In this document: positions 19,894 through 32,130 of the stretch, in pieces | Layout: every line of letters begins with the position of its first letter | Numbering within the stretch: position 1 is the first letter of the stretch | Source of the DNA: Holothuria scabra | Lineage: Eukaryota; Echinodermata; Holothuroidea; Aspidochirotida; Holothuriidae | Direction of reading: 5' to 3' | NCBI GenBank assembly: GCA_037179385.1 | Contig: CM074195.1 | Location: forward strand, 28,476,222-28,540,221 | DNA length: 64,000 nt | The notes under the pieces: generated by a model | Database searches by the model: none | Seen by the model: only the letters and a program-made list of their open reading frames with translations | Told to the model about the DNA's origin: nothing | Position numbers and translations under genes: made by a program

Positions 19894-22160
19894 TCATATG
19901 GTTTGCTGTGAAACCGTACTTTACCATCATGATTTGTTTCACTGCAAAATCATTGAACAGCTGCATCATGGGATAGCTCCTTATAAACATACAATGAGTA
20001 TTCATGCTTTAGACACAGAATAGGCTTGAAGAGAGATAGTTTTACACATGTGCACCCTCTTGGGCTATAGCAAATGCAAATATGGTGGCTCCATTCAAAA
20101 CGTATAAATGTACTGTGTACACAAAATATAATTGATAGACCAATGTGGCAGGGTGGACCCAACAGTAGCAATGAAGAGCCAGTTCTAAAGTGGGAGGGGG
20201 TTAATCATCAAAAGCCAGGAGCTGTCAAATGTGCAAAGTGAAGGTAAAGGCTCAGTTCCCAAATTACATACCTCTGAAGTTGTGAGAAGCCAGATGTAGG
20301 CCCACCTCTGACCTGTCCTTTGGTGGGCCACCATGCAGCCTGGGGAAGGGTGTCCTTTCAGAATTTTGTTTTAATTTTAGAGGAGTCTGCACACAAATGG
20401 TGTAAACTTTTTAGGGTAAATTAGCCCACATGACTTCCTTAAGTTGACACTAAAAATATCTCAATGCAATGGTACCACACAAACTCACAAACTTTAAACC
20501 TCTGCACATGATTGTGACCATTGGTTCTTTATTGTTATCCTTACTTTTTGATGACACACAGTTCTGGAATCATCGCCCACAGTTGTTGTGAATGGCACTG
20601 CCCTGTTAAGTGGTATTCCAAGGGAACTGGCCATGAGTTAAATTCACACTGAAATCATGGTATCACACATTTTCCACAATGAGAATTTTTCTGGGATTCC
20701 TTCACAAAAATGTGCCAACTTAGTTACCACAATAGTGCAGAATGACATGAAGCAAGTACCAGTGGCCATGACAAAACAAAGGAAGTAATGTATTTCCACA
20801 TAAGACGGAGCGGTCCTAATAAAGTCGGCTCAGTTTGTTCATTTGTTGGGTTGAAATTTCTGAGAAAAGCCCAGACTGTAACTCATGTTATGGGCATTTG
20901 GCAAAACTGGCTTTTGCAAGTTGCATCTTGCTGCCATTATTCCACTCCTCACATTAGAATATTTTCAGTACCTGCTATGAAGGCTATATAGCTACTGTAT
21001 ATATTGCAACACTCAAAATGAACAAGAATGCCTTGTGCAAAGCAGGTAGCTGAATGCACTATAATGGAATTCACTCAATCTAGTATGGTTTGACTGGGAT
21101 GTACCATAGGCCCACACTTCACAAGGCAAAGTTGTTTTGTTTTGAGACTTTAAATCATGGATATTTGAAATGAAGTTTTTCAAAGGGTTTGGCAGGCCTA
21201 GGTTAGGGTGCTCAAATGTAGGTCAGTCCTGTGGAATGGGAGTCACTTGTGAGGTAAGACACTATGAAGGCCCAAAATATTCACAGCAGAAAAAATGTTG
21301 GGGCCTTAAACCCCTCTCCTCCCCCCCCCCCTCATGTCCCACAGACATTCAAATTTGGTCATAACAATGCACAATAAACCATTTCTGTAGATTTTTCAAA
21401 ATGTATCAAATTCAGGTAAAAAATGATCTTTTAACCCTTAAAACTTGAAATTTAACTGAAATGTAGAAAAACTCATAGAATTAAACTGAAACCTGTAAGT
21501 GAAACAACCAAACTGAGGTCAAAATTATAATCAACACTTTAAATGAAGTATTCTGCTGCAGAAGTTAAAAATTAGTGGCGTGAGAATAGGGTACTCAGAA
21601 TGACAATACATGTTGCCTGTATTAAAGACACATTTTCATCTAACTTTTTAATATGTTTTCTATTTCTGTTTAAACTTGAGCAGCTTTGAAGGTACAGAAT
21701 TACAGATCCTAGTACACTTTTACCACTTGTGGCATTTTTATTGTCTAATATCACAAATTTATATCTACACATTTAGCTGCCCCCATATCCTCCCACAAGT
21801 TTCTGATTATTTTCATTATTTTTATTTTTCTTTAGGTCTATAAATATAATCACAAAACCTTCACTCTATGGCCGGCTACTAAGTTAATAAATCATGCCAA
21901 TTACAATAACACGCATTGGGAAACGATCAGGTGCTTTGCAAATCGAACAAAAACAATCTTCTCATATGTCATATGTTTTACATGAAAAATGCTTGTTGTA
22001 CGAGGATTCTGTATTAACTAGGAAGTCACATGCAAACTGAAAGTTATAAGAAAACTATCAGGAGAGGAAACCAACTTAAAGCCTTTTCCCTATTAGTTTC
22101 CCAATTCTATCTGAAAGTAAAGCTAGTTCAGCAAATTGTGTCCCAACTTTTCTCAAATAA
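19894..22160. other. LRRC23 intron 2, 3' of the nested gene
   Basis: No exon was recognised. A C run occurs near 21319. The nested gene's poly(A) signal lies at the right end of this stretch. Confidence 0.4.
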
Positions 22161-22166
22161 CATAAA

Positions 22167-22172
22167 TTTATT
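22167..22172 (-). terminator. Poly(A) signal AATAAA of the nested small gene
   Basis: The minus strand reads AATAAA about 66 bases after the stop codon at 22238. This is a sensible position for the 3' end of a compact gene. Confidence 0.5.
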
Positions 22173-22237
22173 CAATGAGCCAAAAAGAAGGACATTAAAT
22201 ACATTCTTAAAAGAAATAGTTGATAGCTTGTTGAAAG

Positions 22238-22371
22238 TTATTTTTTGAAGGAAATGAGTCCCTTTTTAGCATCCTTTCCAAGTTTGATGAAACCCGTAGA
22301 TCTTGAACAAACAATAGAAAGAAAGTCACGATATCCGGGATAATTTAAACTGTGTGACCTCCCATCGCCAT
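22238..22371 (-). CDS. Nested small gene, last coding exon
   Basis: The minus strand has a pyrimidine-rich acceptor (CCCTTCCTTCTTAAAACAG, AG at 22373-22372), then 2 bases that complete an Asp codon begun in the previous exon, then 43 codons and a stop. The peptide includes GDGRSHSLNYPGYRDFLSI, then GFIKLGKDAKKG, and ends SFKK. It is basic and soluble-looking. Phase agreement with the exon at 22842-22675 is exact. I do not recognise the protein. Confidence 0.65.
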
Positions 22372-22674
22372 CTGTTTTAAGAAGGAAGGGAATGATCAAC
22401 TGACAAATTTTTATATTAAATAACAAAGCATACATCAAAATGCTAACTAATTTTAATCCATTGTTGAGACAACATCACTTTAAAAACTGGTTGATTTTCA
22501 GCAATATCATTAAAGGGACAATTTAGTCCCCCCCACCCCTTAAAAAAATTTTAGTTTACCCACTTGTCTTATTTCATGAATGGGGCTTGAGAATCATTCA
22601 GCAATCATTTTCTTATGGAATTACCCAAAACTTACGTTGAACCTTCTGTGCTAGCCCTTCTTACTGTGGCTTAC

Positions 22675-22842
22675 CTATTACAGTATTAACTGAACAGTCC
22701 ATCTCCTGAGGAATAATCACAGGCACCAAAATTTCTATGCTATGTACCAAATCTTTCAGGTAGCTATCATAACTTGTCCTTGTTTCTTGAGCCCCACACA
22801 GCAGGACCCCACAAACCCCAGTGATCATTCCCAGTATATGGA
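22675..22842 (-). CDS. Nested small gene, middle exon with membrane segment
   Basis: This 168-bp minus-strand exon has its acceptor AG at 22844-22843 after a C/T-rich tract (CTCCTACTTTCGTCTCCCAC) and donor GGTAAGC (GT at 22674-22673). It encodes a hydrophobic stretch, HILGMITGVCGVLLCGA, likely one transmembrane helix. An amphipathic region follows (TSYDSYLKDLVHSIEILVPV). It enters in phase 1 (2 bases complete a Phe codon) and leaves in phase 1, and both phases fit its neighbours. Whether it is a mitochondrial, ER or plasma membrane protein cannot be decided. The basic N-terminus just before the helix would fit mitochondrial import (inference). Confidence 0.65.
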
Positions 22843-23628
22843 CTGCCAAGGAGTAGTATGTGGGAGACGAAAGTAGGAGCTTAGAGTGACTCTTTATGTT
22901 TCACAAAAAAGAAATATGTAGGGTTGTTTGCTAATCATAGTTAAAATCTTTCATAATTTGATGAACCCTGACTGTAAAAGTGCACAAATTTAGAGAACAG
23001 ACCACAAAATACTGAAAAGTTTGCAAGCTCTTTTGAAAAATGCTTTCTAATTATAAACTGCTTAAGCCACCTATCTGAGTTTAAATGGATATTCAATACC
23101 TCACACAAGCTATTTTCTGAAGTGCAGTATAAAGCGTAGGCCCTATACAGTTCTTGTGACATTGGCAAAAGGAATTTAAAACAATTCCTAGCTTATATAT
23201 AGCCTAGATATAAAAGCAAATTCATTGTAAGCCGGTTTTGCCGCTTTCGGATTAAAAATGCCACACTATGTTGGTTGAATACCAACAGAGTAGGCCTACA
23301 CGTTTAGTTACTGAGTAAAATGGTAAGATTACTCATGTGGCAGTTCCTTGTGCAAAAAGTGGTGCCTGGGGTATTTAGACGTGCTCTTCCCGAACAGAGA
23401 GTCATCACTATGCCATTTCTAATACTTTAGTCACAAGATTACAAGAAATATTCAACCTGCACAATAATGATACTTCGAACATTAAAACAACACTCCATGT
23501 CTCACATTTCATGAACCAAACTGTTTCCTGTGTGGAGAATTTGAATCACTCACACTGACACTGAGGCTTTTGTGTTACTATAACCTTAAGAGTACCTAAG
23601 CTCAGATAGTATTTGGACGTTTACTTAC

Positions 23629-23677
23629 AACGATGGACAGTCCTGTGGATTGTTAGAATGTTTTTGAAAAACACCAT
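23629..23677 (-). CDS. Nested small gene, first coding exon
   Basis: ATG at 23677 starts a 49-base coding exon, MVFFKNILTIHRTVHR plus one base, ending at the strong donor GTAAGTAAA (GT at 23628-23627). The peptide is basic and hydrophobic, as in an import or signal-anchor leader. Joined to the two downstream exons it gives a 116-residue protein. The whole gene spans about 1.4 kb inside LRRC23 intron 2, on the same strand. The context of the ATG (GAAAAATGG) is acceptable. Extra exons are not excluded. Confidence 0.6.
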
Positions 23678-25587
23678 TTTTCTCGAGTTTCCTTCAATAT
23701 GTTTTCACATTAGAGCCAATGAAGGTCTAGTTGTAGAATCAAATCAAGCATAGTCGTTGGCGAAACAAGCCTAGTATTTTGATGGTATTAGCATTACCAC
23801 CTCTAGCACAGGGCTCGTTCAGTGTGTTTGTGTTGATATGTTGTATTGAATATTCATAAATAAGTGCACTGTTATCGGTTGGGTTACTGACTAGTGTAGA
23901 TAAAGTGGGATAAGGTTTGTAATTGCCTCTCATTATCGATTTTTGTACTTTTTGTATTTACGTTTATGGAAATTATGCAAAATTCGGCAGAATTTTCATG
24001 CTGAGGATTGTTCACTCATCCTCATTGTTCATATGGACTGTTTAAATGTTCTGTGAAAAGTTTGGTTAAAATAATCTAACGCATTTCTCTTTTGTTCAAT
24101 ACAAAGTATCAGTTTGATAGGTTTTTGAAATTTGAATATAGTGTCTGGAGGGAGAATGACTTATAACTGGAATAATCACGCAATACTTATGTTATTTTCT
24201 GAAGTATCAAGCAAGATGATTAATTTGTAAGTTGAGGAAAACTGAAAAGATTTAAAGAAACACTTATGAGATTTAGCTGTTGAAGTTTGGAAGCAGCATG
24301 TTCTTGAGTCTTTTTAAAGTAGGGTAGGTTTCCTGAGCTGCAGCCCACAGACCGAAAATAAAACCTGTACAAATTATTTTGTGTCCACCTTAAGTACATA
24401 TGAGGCGAGGAAAATGTGGTGAATGGTAGCAAAGATCTTGAAGGAAACAGAGAGTTATTCAAAAACAATTTTGTTGTTTGCAATGGTTCAGATGAACACT
24501 GTAGTAATAAGTTTGTGTTGTGCAGTACCACAGCTGTACAGAGTTGGGGGCCAGGGGTTGGGCTCCATCCCCCCCCCCAATTGAACAAAACCTTGCTCAA
24601 TCGGGCAGACTTGGGTGCATCAATCTGGCAGAGATTATGCCCTTGGGTGGGATCTGGAGTCCGGCAAAGTCACCCACCGGCATGAGGGAAAGAGTCCTGT
24701 ACGGCCATGAGCAGTATTCAAATGGGGTAGGGTTTACTCACAAAAGATAACTTGACTGACAAACTGCACTCATCGGCAGTAATATTGTACTCAAAAACAG
24801 GTCCAAGTGTCTGATGCTTTGAAGTCATGTGGCCACTAAACAAGCAACCCTAGGCTATCTTCAGAGATCTTGAGAAGACCACCTCCTATTGGGAGCTGAG
24901 CACTTGCTCACAACTGGTAGGCAGAACTTGCATGAGGTCACAAGATTTAAAAAAATCTTAACACCTTGCAATTTCTTGTGATCAGAGTTTGCCAGGTATG
25001 ACCTCTTGCTAGCCGTAAGCAAACCCTTCCCTACAAGGTTGCCTCAAAATCGCAGGAGGTTTTAAGGACTCCCGAAGAGCTTGCAAGTGTTGGTCAGTAA
25101 GAAGGTAACCAACTTATTAATCTCATTGAACAAAGCATAACATATTATTTGAAAACAAAAAGACTACCTGGAAATTGTCACAGCGCTGAAATTTAGGTTA
25201 CAAGTTAGACATTCTGAAAGCTGCATCTATTAAGGACCCCTACAATTTTCCTGAAACATTCTTAAGCGGTATCTTTTCTGTGTATGTGTGTGGATGCATA
25301 TGTGTGGGTATTTGTGTAAGGGGGAGATTATGGGGAGAGTGGTCTGTGTCGGGGGAATTTAGGGGAAAGAACACTGTTTCATACACTATCTATGCAACCA
25401 TTTCAAGCAAAATTCTAAGGGCAAAAGCAGTGGCCCCAAAATTACAATATTTTGAAGCAAAAGCTAATTCTCAAAATTTTCTTCTTACTTGTCTTCAAAG
25501 AATTTTTAATAATATTGTAGGACTTCAATATTGTATAATATAAAGCATACCATACTAATAAATTTCACATTTGAAGAAAACATATTG
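23678..25587. other. LRRC23 intron 2, upstream of the nested gene
   Basis: No exon was recognised. Part of a MITE family C right end may lie at about 24240-24285 (GAGATTTAGCTGTTGAAG). Bases 24820-25100 are less AT-rich than their surroundings and look like an old unclassified repeat. Confidence 0.4.
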
Positions 25588-25700
25588 TCACATGACTCTC
25601 AAGAGCCAATCATGAAACAGGACAGTATACTACACTACTACTTCAAGTTGAGGTGACTGCATTACCATTCCTCAGACTATGCTATAGACCTACCTGAGAA
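25588..25700 (-). mobile_element. MITE family C fragment, reverse orientation
   Basis: CACATGACTCTCAAGAGCCAATCATGAAACAGGACAGTATAC-type sequence is the complement of the family C core (compare 19695-19735), followed by AACTTCAAGTTGAGGTGACTG-like end sequence. Confidence 0.5.
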
Positions 25701-27115
25701 TTTTGTCCCAAAGCCTTTTGAGCCTGTTTTAATTCATGTCAAGCATTTCTTTTTCATGAAATGATTATCATATCCTATTCAGTCTAATATTTAATACCAA
25801 AAGTGAAAACAGCCCAGGGACACCTCTCAAGTGACACCATCAACTACGAAGGATTTGGTTATCAAAACAATGTTAACATTTACAATACAGGTTAGATCAG
25901 ATGGAGCACATCACCACTGAAACAAAAATTATGACTTCCCGTTTCAAAAATTTTTCAACTCGAAAAGTTACAAAAGTAGTAGTCTAAACATACAATGAAA
26001 GTGCAAAAGGAACTCAAATTTCTGATGAGAAGGAATTTCCCAACAGTTGGAACAAATGGATATAATTCACTGATGATGTGAAAATTTTGTAAACTTAAAG
26101 GAATTCATTCTGATGGTAAAGATGTGACAATTTCATGACTAGATTGGATCAAATCTCAATTTGCAGAAAACCAAGTGAAAATTGAAGAACCTGTTACTTC
26201 ATGTTGGATTCTGATGCTCTGGAAGCTTTTGGATGCTTTTTTGAAAAATGCAATGCATGCTGGGAAATTTGTGATGTCATCATTTTACATTGGTCTTTCC
26301 TTTATCCCTCTAAATGAAAAATGATAACATATTCCTTTCCAATATTTATTGTAATCTGAGTCTTGTATACTGTTCACATTTTGAGAAGTGTGAGCGAGAT
26401 TGAACGCCATCACTCACTTCAAATTCAGCAGCAGTGCCAGGAATTTTTAGTTGGGGAGTCTAAGGTGGGGAGGGGGGCTGAGCAAATTTGGAGGTGGCTT
26501 GATAACAGCGCTATAATTTCCACATTAGCAGCAAAGTACACATATGTTTTCCTCATTTCAGATAGGGAGGGGTTAATGGCAAGGCTAGTGTTGATGGCTG
26601 ACAAATTTTAAGGGCCATTAAAAATTCCACTTAAAAATAAAAATTTTTCATGAGTGTCTTAATTTTTCAATTTTCTCATTTCAGATGGAGGCTAATGGGA
26701 GGGCTCACCACTATTTTGGGGGCTAAAGCCCTCCCCCTTGGCACCACAGCTGCTCAAATCACAGTGACATTTTGCCTACTAAGAAAAAGAATGTCAGCTC
26801 ATATGAAGACCTATAGGCAAAAAACAAGGACCAACACAACCAACTCTTCAAAAAACAAACTATGGCAAAAAATGCTCAACAGTAGGAAAAGGATAATCAT
26901 CATGTCCACTGATAGGCAGAAGGTGTCAAGAGAGACCTGCATATAATGACTGGAAAACAAGGAAAACCAGAATGCTAAAATGCATTGAGGTTTCGATGAT
27001 ACATAAATGTACTGTTTCAAATTTGCCATCATGCACCATTATCTCATCACTCAAATATTATACTAGCATGTTCAAAAGATAATTTTGTTATTCCAGATGC
27101 CCTTTAGACCTCAAT
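25701..27115. other. LRRC23 intron 2, no clear element
   Basis: About 26420-26755 has weakly inverted ends (AGCAGTGCCAGGAATTTT and GGCACCACAGCTGCT) and may be an old DNA element. No exon was seen. Confidence 0.35.
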
Positions 27116-27127
27116 AAAAGTAACACA

Positions 27128-28095
27128 TAGATAGACAGACTGACAGACAGACAGATAGATAGACATCTGGAGATATCACTTTAACAAGATTTTCAGACTT
27201 TGACCCCCCGGCCCCAAATGACCTTTGACCTCCATCAAAAACAATAGAGACCATCTCCTGACCATAACGCATCTTCATACCAAATATGAAATCTATCCAA
27301 GTTTCAGATCTTGAGATATTGTGTTACCAATATTTTCAGACTTTGACCCCAGTGACCCCAGATGACCTTTGACCTCCATCAAAAACAATAGGCACCATCT
27401 CCTGACCATTACCCATCAACACACCAAATATGAAATCTATCCAATTTTCCTATCTTGAGATATCGTGTTAACAAATCTTTCAGTCTTTGACTGCTCCTGA
27501 CTCCAGATGACCTTTGACCTCCACCAAAAACAATAGGGTTTATCTCCTAACTACAACCCATCCACACACCCAAATATAAAATCTATTCAAGTTTCCTATC
27601 TTGAGATATCAAGTTAACCAGATTTTTAGACTTTGACCCATGGTGACCCCAGATGACCTGTGACCTTCACAAAAAACCTCCTGACCATAATGCATCTACA
27701 TACCACATATGAAATCTATTCAAGTTTCCTATCTTGAGATATTGTGTTAACAATGTTTTCAGACTTTGACCCCTGGTGACCTGAGATGACCTTTGACCTT
27801 AGCAAAAAACAATAAGGACCATCTCCTGACCATTGAGCACCATCACACTAAATATGAAATCTATCCAAGTTTCTGATCTTGAGATATCATGTTAACAAGG
27901 TTTTCAGACTTTGACCCCGGTGACCCCAGATGACCTTTGACCTCATCAAAAACCAATAGAGACCATCTCCTGACCATAATGCATCAACATACCACATATG
28001 AAATCTACCCAAGCTTCCTACATTGAGATATCGAGTTTGAAAACTGTCGGACATTCCTATCTTGAGATATCGTGTTAAGGAGCAAAGTGTCACAA

Positions 28096-28128
<33 letters not shown>

Positions 28129-28145
28129 CACATACACACACACGC
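27128..28145 (+). repeat. 145-bp tandem array, ~6 units, with GACA/GATA and CA microsatellites
   Basis: After a GACA/GATA run (27128-27165), the word TTTCAGACTTTGACCCC or variants recurs at about 27190, 27334, 27478, 27625, 27757 and 27902. That is a period of 144-147 bp with one shortened unit. Most units carry TGACCTTTGACCT. The array ends in ACAC repeats at about 28097-28142. It is the same family as 1101-1715. Confidence 0.85.
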
Positions 28146-28699
28146 CATTGTGAATTCATAGGATTCTCTTTCATTGGAACCAAAAACACTCTCTTCCAAG
28201 CTTCAGAAAAACCAGGAGCAAAACTGCATCATAGTCCTTGGACAGGCAAGCAGGAAGGTGGACTATTCCAGGTGACCTCTTGCAGAGGTCACCTGGAGTC
28301 ACTGTGCCAATAAAGCCTGCCAGGGACTAACTGAGATTACAAAGTGTAAATACTGTAGGAGGTAAGGAAAGGCCACATAAATTAACATTCATCCTCATCC
28401 AGACACAATCTCAGTTAATTGTTTCTGGGTGAGAATACTAGACACCAGTGTGTCATCCTAGCACTCTCAGTACAGAACAGTACTTCAATAGCTACATAAA
28501 CATTGCAAATTCAAACTGTGCCCCCAAAGGAGCCATTCTGATTTGACAATGTTGTGAACAAATCCATTTGCAGTGATCTTAGAGAGAGGGGCAGGGAAAA
28601 TGCCCCCCCCCCACACCCCACCCCACCTCCTATCATGTTGGAAATTGCCTGTATTCTTATACCTTTTAACAGTGATTTCATTAAAAATGAGGTCCTCCC
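28146..28699. other. Intron with MITE A fragment
   Basis: CATTCATCCTCATCCAGACACAATCTCAGTTAATTG-type sequence (about 28385-28470) is an internal fragment of MITE family A. A C-rich run lies near 28604. The word AGGTGACCTCTTGCAGAGGTCACCT forms a palindrome near 28270-28294. Confidence 0.5.
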
Positions 28700-30600
28700 T
28701 CCTCAATGTTGAGGACAAACTGCCACCCTTGAACAGACCAATGAAAACACAATCAGGACAGTTCAGGCCAACTGAATAATGCAAGCACGTTTGCAAGGTA
28801 CTTCAAGTCTGCAGCCATGGTTGGATTCAGGAGTTCACAATAGGGATAAGGCAAGATCCACCCTTCAAATTTAAATGCCTGATCCTCTCACCCCAAACAA
28901 CTGGTGTCAATTACCCTGCTTAAACTCCTCCCACAACTATCAAAAATTCATCCTCATCCTGATGCAATCTCAATTTATTGCCTCAGGGTGAGTATACCAG
29001 ACACCAAAGTGTAACCAAAACAATCGCAGTACAGTATATGATGTGTGATGTGAGCTTGGTTACTCTGCATTTTTTCAATTGGCTGTCAATCAATGAGCTG
29101 TCCTCAATGTTGAGGACAAACTGCCACCCTTGAACAGACCAATGAAAACACATTCAAGACAATTCGGGCCAACTGAATAATACAAGCACGTTTGCAAGGT
29201 ACTTCAAGTCTGCAGTCATGGTTGGATTCAGGAATTCACAGTAGGGATAAGGCAAGATCCACCCTTCAAATTTAAATGCATGATCCTCTCACCCCAAACA
29301 ACTGGTGTCAATTACCCTGCTTAAACTCCTCCCACAACTATCAAAAATTCATCCTCATCCTGATGCAATCTCAATTTATTGCCTCAGGGTGAGTATACCA
29401 GACACCAAAGTGTAACCAAAACAATCGCAGTACAGTATATGATGTGTGATGTGAGCTTGGTTACTCTGCATTTTTTCAATTGGCTGTCAATCAATGAGCT
29501 GTCCTCAATGTTGAGGACAAACTGCCACCCTTGAACAGACCAATGAAAACACATTCAAGACAATTCGGGCCAACTGAATAATACAAGCACGTTTGCAAGG
29601 TACTTCAAGTCTGCAGTCATGGTTGGATTCAGGAATTCACAGTAGGGATAAGGCAAGATCCACCCTTCAAATTTAAATGCATGATCCTCTCACCCCAAAC
29701 AACTGGTGTCAATTACCCTGCTTAAACTCCTCCCACAACTATCAGAAATTCATCCTCATCCTGATGCAATCTCAATTTATTGTCTCAGGGTGAGTATACC
29801 AGACACCAAAGTGTAACCAAAACAATCGCAGTACAGTATATGATGTGTGATGTGAGCTTGGTTACTCTGCATTTTTTCAATTGGCTGTCAATCAATGAGC
29901 TGTCCTCAATGTTGAGGACAAACTGCCACCCTTGAACAGACCAATGAAAACACATTCAGTACAATTCAGGCCAACTGAATAATACAAGCACGTTTGCAAG
30001 GTACTTCAAGTCTGCAGCCATGGTTGGATTCAGGAATTCACAATAGGGATAAGGCAAGATCCACCCTTCAAATTTAAATGCCTGATCCTCTCACCCCAAA
30101 CAACTGGTGTCAATTACCCTGCTTAAACTCCTCCCACAACCATCTAAAATTTATCCTATTGCTGATGCAATCTCTCAATTTATTGCCTGAGGGTGAGTAT
30201 AGAGGCTTTTCACATGACGTCATAATACTCTCCGGCAGCCATGTTGAAGTACATGTAACTACAAAGTAAACCATACGGGATGCGCTTGCTCGTTAAATTT
30301 GTGCACACCGTGCATATCACAGTGCACACTAAGCAGTGCATTCAGCACCAAGCCACGTATATTTGGCATGAATGTCCTCCAGCATGGCGGTTCCATGACG
30401 CAATTGCAAAGCCTCTATACCAGACACCAAAGTGTATAAACCGAATCACTCTCAGTACAATATATATGATGTGTGATGTGAAGCTTGGTTACTCTGCATT
30501 TTTTCAATTGGCTGTCAATCAATGAGCTGTACCAATTGGGAATTTCTGTGGACTACTACAAAAATTGTAGTTCGAGGTGAGAGGATCAGGTCTTTAGTAA
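28700..30600 (+). repeat. 401-bp tandem array, four units, built on a truncated MITE A
   Basis: TCCTCAATGTTGAGGACAAA starts units at 28700, 29101, 29502 and 29903, a period of exactly 401 bp. Each unit joins unique sequence to a truncated family A MITE (GATCCTCTCACCCCAAAC... to ...GTCAATCAATGAGCTG). The last unit continues into the MITE's other end (about 30530-30597, TAGTTCGAGGTGAGAGGATC). It is also interrupted by a separate MITE at 30200-30417. Units 2 and 3 are nearly identical, so amplification is recent. Confidence 0.92.
30198..30419. mobile_element. MITE family B inserted in the 401-bp array
   Basis: The terminal inverted repeats are TAGAGGCTTTTCACATGACG and the complement of GACGCAATTGCAAAGCCTCTA. 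The other array units give the empty site (GAGTATACCAGACACC), which shows clean insertion at TATA (TA or TATA duplication). ATGACGTCAT near the left end is a full CRE palindrome. A second copy is at 63121-63515. Confidence 0.88.
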
Positions 30601-30737
30601 TAACTCGTTACAAACTAGTATATCAAAAAACAACATGAAATACTTCAAAAATAAGGACCAACGTGAAACATTGCTTTAAAAGGGTGTGGTGTATAGTATA
30701 ATATGTCAAGGAAATGATTAAGTGTCAATGTCCTCAC

Positions 30738-30850
30738 TTTTCCTTCACATCCAATCTCACATACGCATGGGCTAATCCATTTCCAATCTTGCAAAGCAGT
30801 GACAAATTTTCTCCAATTATTTCCTCTGTAAGTGGAACTTCAGGTATTTT
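30738..30850 (-). CDS. LRRC23: LRRC23 coding exon 2
   Basis: This is a 113-bp minus-strand exon. Its acceptor is CTTTTCTCTTTTATGCAG (AG at 30852-30851) and its donor GTGAGG (GT at 30737-30736). It starts in phase 0 and encodes KIPEVPLTEEIIGENLSLLC, then KIGNGLAHAYVRLDVKE plus two bases. Vertebrate LRRC23 has PLTE...GLSLLCKTGNGLAHAYVKLEVKE at the same place, just before the first leucine-rich repeat. The two leftover bases pair with the first base of the exon at 10488 to make Lys, giving ...VKEKEITDI. The intron to exon 3 is about 20.2 kb and holds the nested small gene and many repeats. Confidence 0.95.
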
Positions 30851-30963
30851 CTGCATAAAAGAGAAAAGGTCAATAAATATTACTTTTAACCCCCATTAAT
30901 AGAAAAAGAAATTGTGTAGGAAAGAGATGTTGCATAAGGTTGTCTGACAAAGAAAAAAATCAT

Positions 30964-31231
30964 TTGAAGGGCAAGAACAGTCATCCCAACTTGAGGAAGT
31001 ATAGCAAACTGTACTGTTTCATGATTGACTGGCTATAGAGAGTCATGTGGCAAAAAAAGACCTCTTGAAACATGAAATTTGCAAGAAGTAACTGCTTGTT
31101 TTACATTGAATATGCTTACATAAGTTGTGAAATTTTATGAAAAATACTTTGAAGAGAAACAGGAGAAAAAGTTGTGATATTTAGCTTTTGCTTCAAAATA
31201 AGTTTGGGGGGGGACTGCTCTTGACCTTTAA
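30964..31231. mobile_element. MITE family C, best-preserved copy
   Basis: The element is 30968-31227, with TTGA on the left and TTAA on the right. The ends are AGGGCAAGAACAGTCATCCC and the complement of GGGACTGCTCTTGACCT. Another right end near 50708-50740 also abuts TTAA, so this family probably uses TTAA targets too. The copy lies only about 110 bp upstream of LRRC23 exon 2, within intron 1. Confidence 0.75.
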
Positions 31232-31759
31232 ATAGACCAAGCAAAAAAAGAAAAAATCAAGTAAAAAAGTCTGAAGGAAGAAATAAATCACCAATGTAAA
31301 AAACACTGAATTTTTCACAAGGGTAATCATACATAAAAATTTTGGCATTCTGGGCTCTAATAGGCACAAAGTGGCCAACATGAGGAGGGAGATTGGAAAG
31401 AAACATCAGTGCAGATGTGTTAGCATGATATTGAGAAGGCTCTAAAGAAGTGTACCTTCCTCTTTGGTTTGTACAAAAGAAAATACATAATATACTGTAC
31501 CTCTCCCCGAGAGATTTATGTTACAACCTCAGAAACTGTTATAATACAAACAGCCCATTCATAAGAAAAGAATTTTAGACAGAAAGACACTCTCCACAGA
31601 GTTGTTCAATTTAAACAGATTATCTTTCCTTTTTTCAAATTAACTCATCTCAACTTAGTTCTTTTGACTTATTGTCTACAAAAGAAATAGAATTGACAGA
31701 ATGCTTAATTTTAAAAAGAACAAACTTAAACCAGCATACAAAAGAGTTTCCAGGGTAAC
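31232..31759. other. LRRC23 intron 1, no recognised element
   Basis: No exon or repeat was recognised in this AT-rich stretch. Confidence 0.4.
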
Positions 31760-32130
31760 TAGAAAGCCAACAGGCTTAGTGATTCCTTGCCGTATGATAT
31801 ATCATAGCAAACATGGAAACAAACATGACATGCATGAGATCCCATACAATTATCCTACTTAATTGAGATATAATACTAGTAAGGTCAAAACTTTTTGACC
31901 TCATGTGACCCAAAATGACCTTTCGACCCCTTAAAAACAATAGTGATCACCTTACCAACACGTCCATCAACATGAGTAATTCAAAATTAAGCTTAGTACA
32001 GAATGAGTATGGAAGTACTACCACCATGGTATGAGATCCCTCACAGTTATCCCCCTAAAAATATTATGTCTACAAAGTTTGATCTAACTGTCACCTCAAA
32101 CCTTTGATCTCCACACACAAGAGGAATTTC
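31760..32130 (+). repeat. Degenerate 145-bp-family repeat
   Basis: It opens with AGAAAGCCAACAGGCTTAGT and GATTCCTTGCCG, like the block at 1101. Two weak units follow with TGACCCAAAATGACCTTTCG and AAAAACAATAGTGATCACC. Later matches fade by 32130. Confidence 0.6.
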
